Notes under the pieces: generated by a model
Seen by the model: only the letters and a program-made list of their open reading frames with translations
Told to the model about the DNA's origin: nothing
The model's database searches: none
Assembly (NCBI RefSeq): GCF_030812875.1
Contig: NZ_JAUSTN010000004.1
Coordinates: 124,001 to 188,000 of the forward strand
Direction of reading: 5' to 3'
From: Peptoniphilus_B koenoeneniae
Lineage (GTDB): Bacteria > Bacillota > Clostridia > Tissierellales > Peptoniphilaceae
Length of the DNA stretch: 64,000 nt
Position numbers and translations under genes: made by a program
In this document: positions 34,801-42,001 of the stretch, one piece after another
How the letters are laid out: every line of letters begins with the position of its first letter
Numbering within the stretch: position 1 is the first letter of the stretch

Positions 34801-35812
34801 TCAAGTCTAAAGCAGTCAATTCGTTATCCACACAAGAAAGATATTCTAATTTTGTTTTATTCGTCAAGTCTAAAGTAGTCAATTTGTTATGGTCACAGTT
34901 AATGTCTGTTAATTCTGTGTTTTTACTTAGGTCTAAAGCAGTCAATTTGTTTATGTCACAGGCAAGAGTTTTTAATTGTGTATTATTACCTAAGTCTAAG
35001 GCTGCTAATTGGTTGTCTTTACAATTAATTTTTGTTAATTGTGTATTATTACTTAAGTCTAAAGCAGTCAATTTGTTTTCTTCACAGTTAAGAGTTTTTA
35101 AGTTTGTGTTCTGACTTAAGTTTAAAGTCTTCAATTGGTTATTCCAACAAGAAAGATCTTCTAAGTTTGTGGTATTCGTCAAGACTAAATTAGTCAATTG
35201 GTTTTGGCTACAGTAAAAAGTTTTTAAATTTGTTTTATTCGTCAAGTCTAAAGTAGTCAATTGGTTTCGGAAACAGTAAAAAGTTTCTAAGTTTGTGTTA
35301 TTCTTCAAGTCTAAATTAGTCAATTGGTTATCGTGACAGTCAAAAAATTTTAAGTTTGTGTTCTTACTTAAGTCTAATGCAGTCAATTGGTTTTCTGAAC
35401 AGTTAATGTATGTTAATTCTGTGTTTTTACTTAGGTCTAAAGTCTTCAATTTGTTTTTGTTACATTCAAGATTTGTCAGTTTTGTATTACTTTTGACATA
35501 TAGTTCTTTCAATTTGTTTTCAATGCAATAAAGCTCTTTCAATTTAGTAAAGTGTTCAATCCCTTTAAGATTTGTCATTGGTTCACGATCTAAATTAATT
35601 ATAGTCACTGCATCAAGCTCTGATTTTGACAAGATGCCGTTATTGTCCTTATCTTTTGTCTTTACATATTTCCTAAAATTTTCATCTGGGAAGTTTGCTT
35701 CATTAATCGCAACATCTCCCGGCGCTGCCTTAACAGGCGTTATGATGAAGTTCATAAAGATCATCATAATTGCTAGTAGCATTGCCATGGGTCTTTCTCG
35801 TTTCTTTTTCAT
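31898..35812 (-). CDS. Giant surface protein: LRR array, InlB B repeats, stalk-domain C-terminus
   Basis: A 1304-aa secreted protein. Signal peptide (MKKKRERP, core, cut after TPVKA); a DKDNNGILSKSEL calcium-loop motif (about 55-67). Then about 17 leucine-rich repeats of 21 residues (about 85-440; 'LTNLDLSKNTNL' units) with cysteine in most N-terminal positions, and seven InlB-type B repeats (about 510-980; VTITFNANGHG...GGWYKEAGCTNKFDF...ITLFAKWT). A Bacterial-Ig-like/FIVAR-free stretch, a proline-rich hinge and two copper-amine-oxidase-N stalk motifs follow (about 1190-1300; RTMLPLRSVAEALGF, RTMLTIANIARALGL). GGAGGAG precedes the ATG. Both arrays are direct DNA repeats (63 and about 231 bp units). 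Probable adhesin or host-interaction protein; no LPXTG or SLH, so the stalk domain may serve as anchor. Confidence 0.85.
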   Translation of the reverse strand: MKKKRERPMAMLLAIMMIFMNFIITPVKAAPGDVAINEANFPDENFRKYVKTKDKDNNGILSKSELDAVTIINLDREPMTNLKGIEHFTKLKELYCIENKLKELYVKSNTKLTNLECNKNKLKTLDLSKNTELTYINCSENQLTALDLSKNTNLKFFDCHDNQLTNLDLKNNTNLETFYCFRNQLTTLDLTNKTNLKTFYCSQNQLTNLVLTNTTNLEDLSCWNNQLKTLNLSQNTNLKTLNCEENKLTALDLSNNTQLTKINCKDNQLAALDLGNNTQLKTLACDINKLTALDLSKNTELTDINCDHNKLTTLDLTNKTKLEYLSCVDNELTALDLKNNKNLKTLVCGRNQLAALDLKNNTELERLYCSYNELTTLDLSENKNLETLYCNNNQLTTLDLSQNTKLDRINCNDNQLTSLDLTNNAAVTKLEGYDQVYGIVVDKSTLLFDLNSLPGNFDPSNSRKWVGGAVTDNTLKLNDDKPTTVTYEYNVKPSLSTLRVTLNVKYGDVVTVTFNKNGHGGDPATIVKTIDKGSKVEKPSDPTDTEYDFDGWYTEEACTNKFDFTKAVNDNITLYAKWTKKTPPAPETVTITFNANGHGTAPSPLTVNKGEQATAPAAPTDTDYDFGGWYKEAGCTNKFDFTKPVNGDITLFAKWTAKTPPAPETVTITFNENGHGTAPSPITVNKGTVATAPADPTDANHDFGGWYKEAGCTNKFDFTQAVNASITLYAKWTAKTPPTETVTITFNENGHGTAPSPITVNKGTVATAPTDPTDTENDFGGWYTEAGCTNKFDFTKPVNGDITLFAKWTAKTPPVVETVTITFDANGHGTAPSPITVNKGTVATAPADPTDTENDFGGWYKEAGCTNKFDFPQAVNENIRLYAKWTKKTPPAVETVTITFDANGHGTAPSPITVNKGTVATAPADPTDANYDFVGWYKEAECTTKFDFSQAVNANIRLYAKWTKKTPPPTQYTLTASVNGGHGSVSPTNETKNAGETVTLTFAPDPGYELDEVTVNDTETGVMSNVLNVTMDGDKTVVVKFKAVGTPPIGTPVTITFDKNGGNGTMADVTKNKGESFTLPACTFTPPAGKEFKAWQVDGTEKNVGDNIVLNGDKIIKAVWKDIGSVPPTPPVPPTPYTPYPWIVYPGWYYNYEAPKPKEENKVTKMEMDWKIELTIGISTIDREINGVDSKIKMDVAPYIRDGRTMLPLRSVAEALGFDVEWNRSTKTVVLRNSSTRVEIPVDTNKIILNGTVYTSDVKPEIKNNRTMLTIANIARALGLRDGKDIIWNSKSKMVTIYRSIIVK
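32880..34290 (-). repeat. Tandem InlB B-repeat array (DNA units of about 231 bp)
   Basis: Six to seven tandem units inside the 31898-35812 gene, each encoding about 77 residues ending in L-F/Y-A-K-W-T. Neighbouring units are near-identical over long stretches at DNA level, so copy number probably varies between strains. Confidence 0.85.
34530..35570 (-). repeat. Tandem LRR array (63-bp units)
   Basis: About seventeen 63-bp units, each with AAGTCTAA and CAATTGGTT/CAATTTGTT cores, encode 21-residue leucine-rich repeats with a regular Cys/Asn pattern. Confidence 0.9.
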
Positions 35813-35880
35813 AATTCTCCTCCTTATCTTGTATGGAAATGGATTCTTATCTTTCTACCTTTATCTTATAAAATTATTTT

Positions 35881-35913
35881 CTTTTCCACATCACCCGAAA
35901 GGATGATATTTTG
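35881..35913 (-). repeat. Dispersed intergenic motif, copy 1
   Basis: TTTCCACATCACCCGAAAGG followed by ATGATATTTTG. Near-identical elements are at 35999-36030 and 39167-39196. This copy lies 69 bases upstream of the giant LRR protein start and can fold into a small hairpin around GAAA. Confidence 0.7.
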
Positions 35914-35998
35914 TAAAAATTTATAAATTTTTTATGTTTTTTTGCAAACTTTTAAAATTTTTTGCGTTTTTTAAATTATTCTATTCTTCTACTTTTTT

Positions 35999-36030
35999 CT
36001 TTTCCACATCACCCGAAAGTATGAGATTTG
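35999..36030 (-). repeat. Dispersed intergenic motif, copy 2
   Basis: CTTTTCCACATCACCCGAAAG then TATGAGATTTG, 118 bases from copy 1, same orientation. Confidence 0.7.
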
Positions 36031-36040
36031 AAAAATAAAT

Positions 36041-36072
36041 ACAAAAGCACCCCAAATTTGGAGTGCCTTTGT
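36041..36072 (-). terminator. Terminator of the zinc-ribbon/SPFH operon
   Basis: AAAGGCACTCCAAATTTGG and GGGTGCTTTTGT (minus strand) form the hairpin plus U-tract, after the mini-gene at 36096 and the 36181-37710 gene. Confidence 0.7.
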
Positions 36073-36095
36073 CCTTCCCAGCTTTTCTAGGAGTA

Positions 36096-36152
36096 TTAAT
36101 TATGAAAGTGATCAGTTATTTCTATTTTTTCTTTTTTACCGAATAGTCCCAC
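36096..36152 (-). CDS. 18-codon mini-gene or truncated gene start
   Basis: GAAAGGAG lies 6 bases before a GTG (36152) that encodes MGLFGKKEKIEITDHFHN and a stop. The MGLFxKK opening is shared with the DUF4428 protein (MGLFSKK), so this is probably the leftover start of a similar gene behind the zinc-ribbon gene. It could still be translated because the ribosome site is perfect. Confidence 0.4.
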   Translation of the reverse strand: MGLFGKKEKIEITDHFHN

Positions 36153-36180
36153 AATTATCTCCTTTCACTTCCTAATCAGT

Positions 36181-37710
36181 TTACTTTACCTTCTTATTTT
36201 CAAAAGTCTCCTTTAGCCTCTTTTTATTTTCTTCGACTTGGTCTAAGATTCCCTTTTCTTTTGCTTTTTTAAGGTATTTGTCCTTGGTTAGATCTAACCT
36301 ATTGCCCTTTAATTCACTTGAGTTTTCGCCTTTGATATAAGATTCTTCAAGTCCTTTTAGATTTTTTACAAGTTTATCTTCACAAACTAGGTTACTTATT
36401 TCGTGCTTGGTTTCTACTTCGTAGTGGTGTCTTTCGTCTGAGTTTCTATACCTTGCGTAGATTGTGAAGAAGAAGACGAATCCTGATACTAGTAGTATCC
36501 AGAAGAACTGTCTTGAGTCTTGGAATTGTGTATCGTCAAACATACTCATTTCAGCCACTAGATTCAAGACAAATGCTGCTAGTCCGCCTAAGATTTCCAC
36601 CAACACTGATACGAAGAATAGTTTCGTAAAGTTTATAGGCACGCTGCCCATGGTTTCCTTGGTCCTTGCGTTTACTGCCACGTAATGAAGGAGGTTCTTG
36701 CCATTTTTCTTTTCCATGTAGCTGTAGAGCCACACTGGTAGGTAGGCTGCCTTCCAGGAATCTCCTTTTACTTTGTAGTCTTCGTCCTCCCATCTTACGC
36801 CTCTGTCGTATTTTTCCACAGTATCCTTTGCCGCAAGTCTTGCTACATCGGAGCTTTGTGCAAAGACTGCTTCTCTTAGAAAATCGATATTGCTATCTCT
36901 CTTCTCTGATGTGTAGCCCTTCATGTAGTTGGCGTTGAACTTCACAGAGTTTTCTGTATCAAAGGGCATGATGGCGTTTATGATGTTTGTAGTTTTGTCC
37001 TTGGCTGTGTAATCCAATTTGTCGCTGGATGATTCTATGGATAGATCATCTATAAATATATCGAAATCCCTTTCGATTTTGTAGCTATCTGCATCGTACT
37101 CTGTATGTTTGTCGTCCCCTGTGCCGACTTCGTAACTGTCTGTTTCTATTTGACCTTCGCCCCACAGGTGCATGTGGGCGTTAACATCTACAAGCATGTA
37201 TGGAAGGTAGACTCCACAGATATTCTCTGTGGTAAACTCCCTTGTAAATTTAGGATGGGCGAAAAATTTTCTCTCTTTGACGAATTTTTCTATCTCTTCC
37301 CTTGCGTCGCTCCTTGTAACGCTAAATGGAAGTATGACATCTGGCACTGCTCCATTCGGTATGATATTGTTGATAGATAGTGTATTGCGGCACCAGTGAC
37401 ATCTTGCTTGGGTGGTGGTGTTGGTGTCTATGACTACTTCTGCGCCACAGCTTTCGCATTTAACTGTCACCATACTTTCCGCTGCTTCGTCTATGTCTGC
37501 TGCTCCACTTCCCATGGTAGTTCCTTCCAATGTACTTATGTCTTGATCTTCTGGTGCGAGCTCTGGTTCGAATTCAGTTCTACAGAAATTACATCTGAGC
37601 TTACCGGTCTTGGTGTTGGTCTCTATGTCTGTTGAGCCACACTTAGGACATTTGATCTGACCATCCTTTAAGCCGCTTGTCATATCTATTATTTTTACAT
37701 CGTCCTTCAT
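36181..37710 (-). CDS. TFIIB-type zinc-ribbon membrane protein
   Basis: A 509-aa protein. Two N-terminal zinc ribbons (CPKCGS...CNFCRTEF at about 21-45 and CESCGAEV...CHWCRN at about 84-107) are followed by a large alpha/beta region, then two membrane helices (about 370-395 and 415-435) and a charged cytoplasmic tail. It belongs to the TFIIB-type zinc-ribbon proteins that occur beside SPFH/YdjI genes in Firmicutes and Actinobacteria. It starts 8 bases after the SPFH gene's stop with a good ribosome site (AGGTGATC), so the two form an operon. Probably a membrane-associated partner of the SPFH assembly; biochemical role unknown. Confidence 0.8.
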   Translation of the reverse strand: MKDDVKIIDMTSGLKDGQIKCPKCGSTDIETNTKTGKLRCNFCRTEFEPELAPEDQDISTLEGTTMGSGAADIDEAAESMVTVKCESCGAEVVIDTNTTTQARCHWCRNTLSINNIIPNGAVPDVILPFSVTRSDAREEIEKFVKERKFFAHPKFTREFTTENICGVYLPYMLVDVNAHMHLWGEGQIETDSYEVGTGDDKHTEYDADSYKIERDFDIFIDDLSIESSSDKLDYTAKDKTTNIINAIMPFDTENSVKFNANYMKGYTSEKRDSNIDFLREAVFAQSSDVARLAAKDTVEKYDRGVRWEDEDYKVKGDSWKAAYLPVWLYSYMEKKNGKNLLHYVAVNARTKETMGSVPINFTKLFFVSVLVEILGGLAAFVLNLVAEMSMFDDTQFQDSRQFFWILLVSGFVFFFTIYARYRNSDERHHYEVETKHEISNLVCEDKLVKNLKGLEESYIKGENSSELKGNRLDLTKDKYLKKAKEKGILDQVEENKKRLKETFENKKVK

Positions 37711-37718
37711 AAGATCAC

Positions 37719-38942
37719 CTATAGTCCTAGTAATTCTCTCTTCATCTTGTCAAATTCTTCTTGGGTTATCACTTCTGCGTCGAGAAGTTTCTTCATCTTT
37801 ATTAGTTTTTCTGTTGGATCTTCTGGTGGTTGGTTTTGTTCTTGGTTTTGGTATCCTTGGTTTTGGTTTATCTGACCGCCGCCAAAATTAGGTTGGTAGG
37901 AGTTTCCTACATTTGGTTGTTGAACTCCACCCATCATATTTCCTGCTGCATTCATTCCCATTCCCATAAAGGCCATGTTTGCACCACCGCCATTTTCACC
38001 AGCAGACTGCATTCCTCTTGCTACCGCTTGTTGGAAGAATGAATTTCCACGAGATCCAGAAAGTGCATCTGCCTTTTTAACATCTGACATAAGAGCTTTA
38101 GTGTCTTCGTCATATTCTATTGCAAGAATTGCAGTTTTTTCTATTTCAAGACCCCTAGTAGATCTCCATTGGTATCCTTCTTCTACAGCACTTGATAAAG
38201 ACTTAGCAAAACCTATTTGATCTGCCTGAATCTTATTCATACGATTACCCTTGCTTGGATCGTTTGTATAGTTTGAGAAGGCGCAAGAAAGTGATGAAAC
38301 AACTTCGTTAAATAGTTCTTCTGCTGCCTCGTTATCCATATCTTGAAAGTCAAAGGCTGGAGCATTTGCGACCAAATATTTTTGTGGAACAAAGTTTTTT
38401 ACAAATAGTAAAGGATCTACAATCTTTAAGGTATAGGTTCCTCTTGTGACTGCCCCAACTTGTGTACCAAAGAAAGCATCGTCCCAATATATTTCACTTT
38501 GTGTTCCAAACCTATTTTTTGGTATTTCCTTGAGGTTAACATAAAAGGCCAATTGCTCTGATCCAGCTTGGCCGCCAAATTTAAACTTTTCCCAAGTTGA
38601 CTTGATTAGTGATGCATTTGGACCATCACCAGCGAAAATACTTTGTGAATTTATATCATCTGATGAAAATATAAAGCCACCAGGTTCATTGATAATTCCT
38701 GTAATCAAACCATCTTCTATAGTGATTAGAGCTGTTCCTTCAGGAACAATTATCTTGCTACCATTTGTGATTATGTTGTTGTTGCCCTTGGAATTTTCTC
38801 CACGACCATTGTTTTGCCCCTGGGCTTTTGCCGAAAATATTCCTAAAGTTCCTGATTCAAGTGAGCCTGGTCCATAAAAATCTAACCATTGGTCTGCAAA
38901 AGTGCCACTTAAACTCCCTGCAAATGCTTTAATAAATCCCAT
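37719..38942 (-). CDS. SPFH-domain (YdjI/virion-core-like) protein with C-terminal SHOCT domain
   Basis: A 407-aa protein. The N-terminal SPFH region (about 20-285) is of the bacterial YdjI type (GTALITIEDGLITGI; AFFGTQVGAVTRGTYTLKI; the QADQIGFAKSL stretch). A Gln/Asn/Gly-rich linker follows (about 310-370, with NMMGGVQQPN and QNQGYQNQEQNQ). It ends in a SHOCT oligomerisation helix pair (EKLIKMKKLLDAEVITQEEF, about 375-400). SPFH proteins form membrane-associated scaffolds; YdjI-type members are linked to membrane stress in Bacillus. It is the first gene of the operon with the zinc-ribbon membrane protein. Confidence 0.85.
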   Translation of the reverse strand: MGFIKAFAGSLSGTFADQWLDFYGPGSLESGTLGIFSAKAQGQNNGRGENSKGNNNIITNGSKIIVPEGTALITIEDGLITGIINEPGGFIFSSDDINSQSIFAGDGPNASLIKSTWEKFKFGGQAGSEQLAFYVNLKEIPKNRFGTQSEIYWDDAFFGTQVGAVTRGTYTLKIVDPLLFVKNFVPQKYLVANAPAFDFQDMDNEAAEELFNEVVSSLSCAFSNYTNDPSKGNRMNKIQADQIGFAKSLSSAVEEGYQWRSTRGLEIEKTAILAIEYDEDTKALMSDVKKADALSGSRGNSFFQQAVARGMQSAGENGGGANMAFMGMGMNAAGNMMGGVQQPNVGNSYQPNFGGGQINQNQGYQNQEQNQPPEDPTEKLIKMKKLLDAEVITQEEFDKMKRELLGL

Positions 38943-39166
38943 AATATCCTCCGTTAAATTATTAATATTGAAAAAATGTTTTATATGTAATGTTCTTCTA
39001 ATTTTATTTTTAGAAGCTTAGCTATCTTGAAAGAATAACTATTTTTTTAATTTCAAACACAATATAAAAGTTTGCACTACTTTTCTTTTAAGAAAATGGT
39101 TTGACCTTTGATATTGTCAAATGAACAGCTATTACTTTCTATTTTTATTATATTAATTTTTAAAAA

Positions 39167-39196
39167 TTTCCACATCACCCAAAAGTATGATATTTG
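39167..39196 (-). repeat. Dispersed intergenic motif, copy 3
   Basis: TTTCCACATCACCCAAAAGT then ATGATATTTG, 225 bases upstream of the SPFH gene start; same element as at 35881 and 35999. On the minus strand a TATAAT follows the GTGG core by 17 bases here. Confidence 0.7.
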
Positions 39197-39254
39197 ATAA
39201 AAATTTTAAAATTTATCTTACATTAATCTTTTCTATATTTTTGGTTTTTTTAAT

Positions 39255-39350
39255 AAAAATGGCTTTTAAGATTTCTTTTAAAATCCTAAGAGCCTGTTAA
39301 TTTGATTTTACTTAATTTTATTTTCTTGACAACAATGCTATGCTCTCCAC
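39255..39350 (-). pseudogene. 3' end of a serine-recombinase-like gene (left flank of the ars island)
   Basis: Minus-strand codons GEHSIVVKKIKLSKIKLTG and a stop (39296-39350) match exactly the last codons of the fragment at 44225-44560. Nothing of the gene upstream of GEHS remains here. Bases 39291-39350 are identical to 44230-44289. Confidence 0.75.
39291..39350. repeat. 60-bp perfect direct repeat, left copy
   Basis: Identical to 44230-44289 (offset 4939). Similarity continues imperfectly for about 35 bases to the left of each copy. The two copies bracket the ars operon. Confidence 0.9.
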
Positions 39351-40070
39351 GTGGCTTGAGTGATCAGTAGGAATAACTTTTAATATTTTAGGGAAGCCTT
39401 GTATGTGGGAATATGTCCATTCATTACTTTATTATAAACCACTCTAAATATCTTTATAGTTTCCATGCTTACAAATTTTATTTCTGCAGAACCTTAAATG
39501 AATAGATCGTTCTGTTATAACATATGAAGAAGAAATTGGAATACGATCAACTAGAGGTTTGGGCATCAGTCATCCAGAAGATATTAAGATTATTTTATCA
39601 CAAGTTAATTATTTAACCTCACCCAATGGCTATAAAACTTTATTTTTTAGATAATACATCTTCTAATGAGGAAGCAGATGTATATAAAGCTGGGTGTCGT
39701 TTTGAAGAAATTTATGCCTTCATGAAATGGATCGTGAATTAAAAGAAGTTGTCTTTCTTCTCTACTCCCTTTTGAGAAACTTCTAAAAACATTCTATGCT
39801 TTTCATTTTAACGAAAATTCAAATGGGTCTTAAGAAAAAATGGCTTACCAAAGCAAACAGACTTTAAAATTGTGCGTAAAGAAGATATTATTGAACAATA
39901 AAACATCCTTGGAAGACTTTATAAGTTTAGCCTATTTTGCCTAAATTAATTTAATAATTTAAAATATATAAAAAATCTATATCTTACTACCGGCATTCGA
40001 ATATAAATCTCTAGCAGATAGGAATTATAGCTTTTAAGAAATAATTATAGGTTTATTCTAAATTCAACTT

Positions 40071-40493
40071 CTATTTTTCATTCAAATTAATTTCTTTTTT
40101 CTTAATTCTAAGGCTTAAATCCTTAATATTTTTTTCTATTTTAGATATAATTTTCCTAAAAAACTCATCATCTTGACCTGTTGGATCTTCTAAGTTCCAG
40201 TCCTCTGTATATTGATTATCTACAATTGGGCAAACTACATCACATCCCATAGTAATTGATATATCAATATCTGGCAGGTCAGAAATAAGCTTTGAATATT
40301 GAGTCTTCTCCATATCAATATTGTATATATCTTTCATTAATCTGACAGCATCTTGATTTATCTGGTTTTTTATTTGCCTTCCAGCTGAATAGGAGTCAAA
40401 GACATCTGAAGCATATTTTTTCCCTAGGGCTTCTGCAATTTGGCTCCTACAGCTATTATGCACACATATAAATGCAACTTTTGCTTTTCTCAT
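40071..40493 (-). CDS. arsC: Arsenate reductase, low-molecular-weight phosphatase type (ArsC)
   Basis: A 140-aa enzyme reducing arsenate to arsenite. The CX5R active-site loop is at C10-VHNSC-R16 as in plasmid pI258 ArsC. The two resolving cysteines are C84 and C88 (MGCDVVCP), closer together than the C82/C89 pair of pI258, and a DPTG loop follows (about 112-115). Reduction is normally coupled to thioredoxin, and a thioredoxin-like gene lies just upstream, ending two bases before this ATG. Last gene of the ars operon. All catalytic residues are present. Confidence 0.92.
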   Translation of the reverse strand: MRKAKVAFICVHNSCRSQIAEALGKKYASDVFDSYSAGRQIKNQINQDAVRLMKDIYNIDMEKTQYSKLISDLPDIDISITMGCDVVCPIVDNQYTEDWNLEDPTGQDDEFFRKIISKIEKNIKDLSLRIKKKEINLNEK

Positions 40494-40494
40494 T

Positions 40495-40896
40495 TTAATT
40501 TATACCATTCTGTTTTAATAATTCTTTCACTTCATCCTTGTTTAAAACTTTGCCATAGGATACAACTTTGCCCTTTACAACTAATGCCGGAGTAGACATA
40601 ACTCCATAACTTGCGATTTGAGAAAAATCTGTAATATGGTCTATATTTTCTTCAACATTAAGTTCAGCGAGGGCTTCCCTGGCTGATTTTTCTAAAGCAA
40701 GGCATTTCGAGCAACCAGAACCTAGTATCTTTATCCCCTTCTCTTTTTTCTTTTCTTCTGCTTTTTCTATATTCTCTGACGAGTAATTTACATCACAACA
40801 ACTTGTTTCTTTAACTTCCTTATTATTAACAGGTTGGCAATTGCCTCCACAAGTACAATCGTTCTCTCTTTTTTCTTTCTTACCAAATAATCTCAT
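40495..40896 (-). CDS. Thioredoxin-like protein with Cys-rich N-terminal extension (ars operon)
   Basis: A 133-aa protein. Residues about 54-133 are a small redox-active-disulfide (MTH895/TrxA-like) thioredoxin fold with active site CSKC (62-65) and the cis-Pro motif VMSTPALVV (about 99-107). The first 40 residues are unusual: basic MRLFGKKEKR, then CTCGGNC (14-20) and a vicinal CC (33-34). They could bind arsenite or a metal, or deliver As(III) to the pumps; this is inference. Similar thioredoxins are found with ArsP-type permeases. It probably supplies electrons to ArsC, whose gene follows. Confidence 0.85.
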   Translation of the reverse strand: MRLFGKKEKRENDCTCGGNCQPVNNKEVKETSCCDVNYSSENIEKAEEKKKEKGIKILGSGCSKCLALEKSAREALAELNVEENIDHITDFSQIASYGVMSTPALVVKGKVVSYGKVLNKDEVKELLKQNGIN

Positions 40897-40982
40897 TTTT
40901 TCCTCCTTAATCCATACCTATTGTTTTCACAAGAGCATATATTTTTTGTTTTCTACTTAATAATTTCATTTTAAGTTCCCCA

Positions 40983-41978
40983 TTAAATTAAAATAGGGCT
41001 AAAAATGTTAAATAAGTATCCTACAGCAATTATCCCAAAAGTACAAATTCCTATGAATAGAAATAAAAGCTTAGGTTTAACTGCTTTTTTTAACATAATC
41101 AATGATGGTAGGCTTAGTGTTGTTACTGCCATCATAAAAGATAGGATAGTTCCAAGTTGAGCTCCTTTTGACAATAGGGCTTCTGCTATTGGTATAGTTC
41201 CAAAAATATCAGCATACATTGGTACTCCGACGATAGTTGCCAAAACAACTCCAAATGGATTCTTGCTGCCTAAGATACTTTCTACCCAAGTTTGAGGAAT
41301 CCAATTGTGTATCAATGACCCTATGCCCACGCCTACTAAAATATATGGGAAAACTTTTTTGAAAGTATCACTAACTTGGGTTTTAGAAAAATCAATCCTG
41401 TCTTTTACTGTTAAGCTTGGAGAACTAATATCAACTTGACTTGCATTTTTTATAAAATCTTCTACATACCTTTCCATATGCATTCTTTCAATGAAGCTAC
41501 CACCAGTTACAGCAATAATTAGCCCGAAGACTACATATGCTAGAGCTATTTTGGCTCCAAAGATACTCATAAGTAAAATAAGGCTACCCAAATCAACCAT
41601 TGGAGAAGATATTAAAAATGAAAAACTCACTCCAATAGGCAAGCCGGCACTTGTAAAGCCCATGAATATTGGGATTGAAGAGCATGAACAAAAAGGTGTT
41701 ACAGTCCCTAGTAAAGCAGATATGATATTTGCCCCTAATCCATCAAAACGTCCCAGAATTTTTTTACTTCTTTCAGGTGGGAAATAGCTTTGTATATAAG
41801 AAATTATAAAAATCAACACGCAAAGTAATATTGTAATTTTTATAACATCATAGATGAAAAATTGCAAGCTTCCTCCAAGTTTTGAAGTCATATCAAGGCC
41901 AAGATTTGTTAATACTCCCCCTATCAATTCATTAAGCCATTTCATACCTAGAATTTGATCTTGAATAAAACTCCACAT
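40983..41978 (-). CDS. ArsP-type permease (PF03773)
   Basis: A 331-aa permease with about nine membrane segments and the signature TPFCSCSSIPIFMGF (about 96-110), followed by SFLISSPMVDLGSLILL, typical of the permease/ArsP family. Characterised ArsP proteins export trivalent organoarsenicals; others in the family have been linked to transport of other metals. It lies between the ACR3 gene (23-base gap) and the thioredoxin gene, and ACGGAGGTTAG precedes the ATG at 41978. Confidence 0.88.
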   Translation of the reverse strand: MWSFIQDQILGMKWLNELIGGVLTNLGLDMTSKLGGSLQFFIYDVIKITILLCVLIFIISYIQSYFPPERSKKILGRFDGLGANIISALLGTVTPFCSCSSIPIFMGFTSAGLPIGVSFSFLISSPMVDLGSLILLMSIFGAKIALAYVVFGLIIAVTGGSFIERMHMERYVEDFIKNASQVDISSPSLTVKDRIDFSKTQVSDTFKKVFPYILVGVGIGSLIHNWIPQTWVESILGSKNPFGVVLATIVGVPMYADIFGTIPIAEALLSKGAQLGTILSFMMAVTTLSLPSLIMLKKAVKPKLLFLFIGICTFGIIAVGYLFNIFSPILI

Positions 41979-42001
41979 CTCTAACCTCCGTAAACTTTAG
42001 A

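Larger units (their letters stand above)
38943..40070. other. Gene-free interval with decayed sequences
   Basis: About 1.1 kb without an intact gene. It holds the intergenic motif at 39167, an inverted repeat TTTGAC/GTCAAA (39100-39121), the recombinase-end direct repeat at 39255-39350, and plus-strand coding debris (39500-39745). The debris includes an open stretch GISHPEDIKIILSQVNYLTS and, in another frame, NEEADVYKAGCRFEEIYAF, which looks like the tail of a GNAT-type acetyltransferase. Further stop-broken stretches follow to about 39900. Confidence 0.5.

Noticed and set aside
34530..35570. Regular 63-bp repeats that could look like a CRISPR array
   Set aside because: They are in frame with a protein, encode leucine-rich repeats and have no unique spacers.
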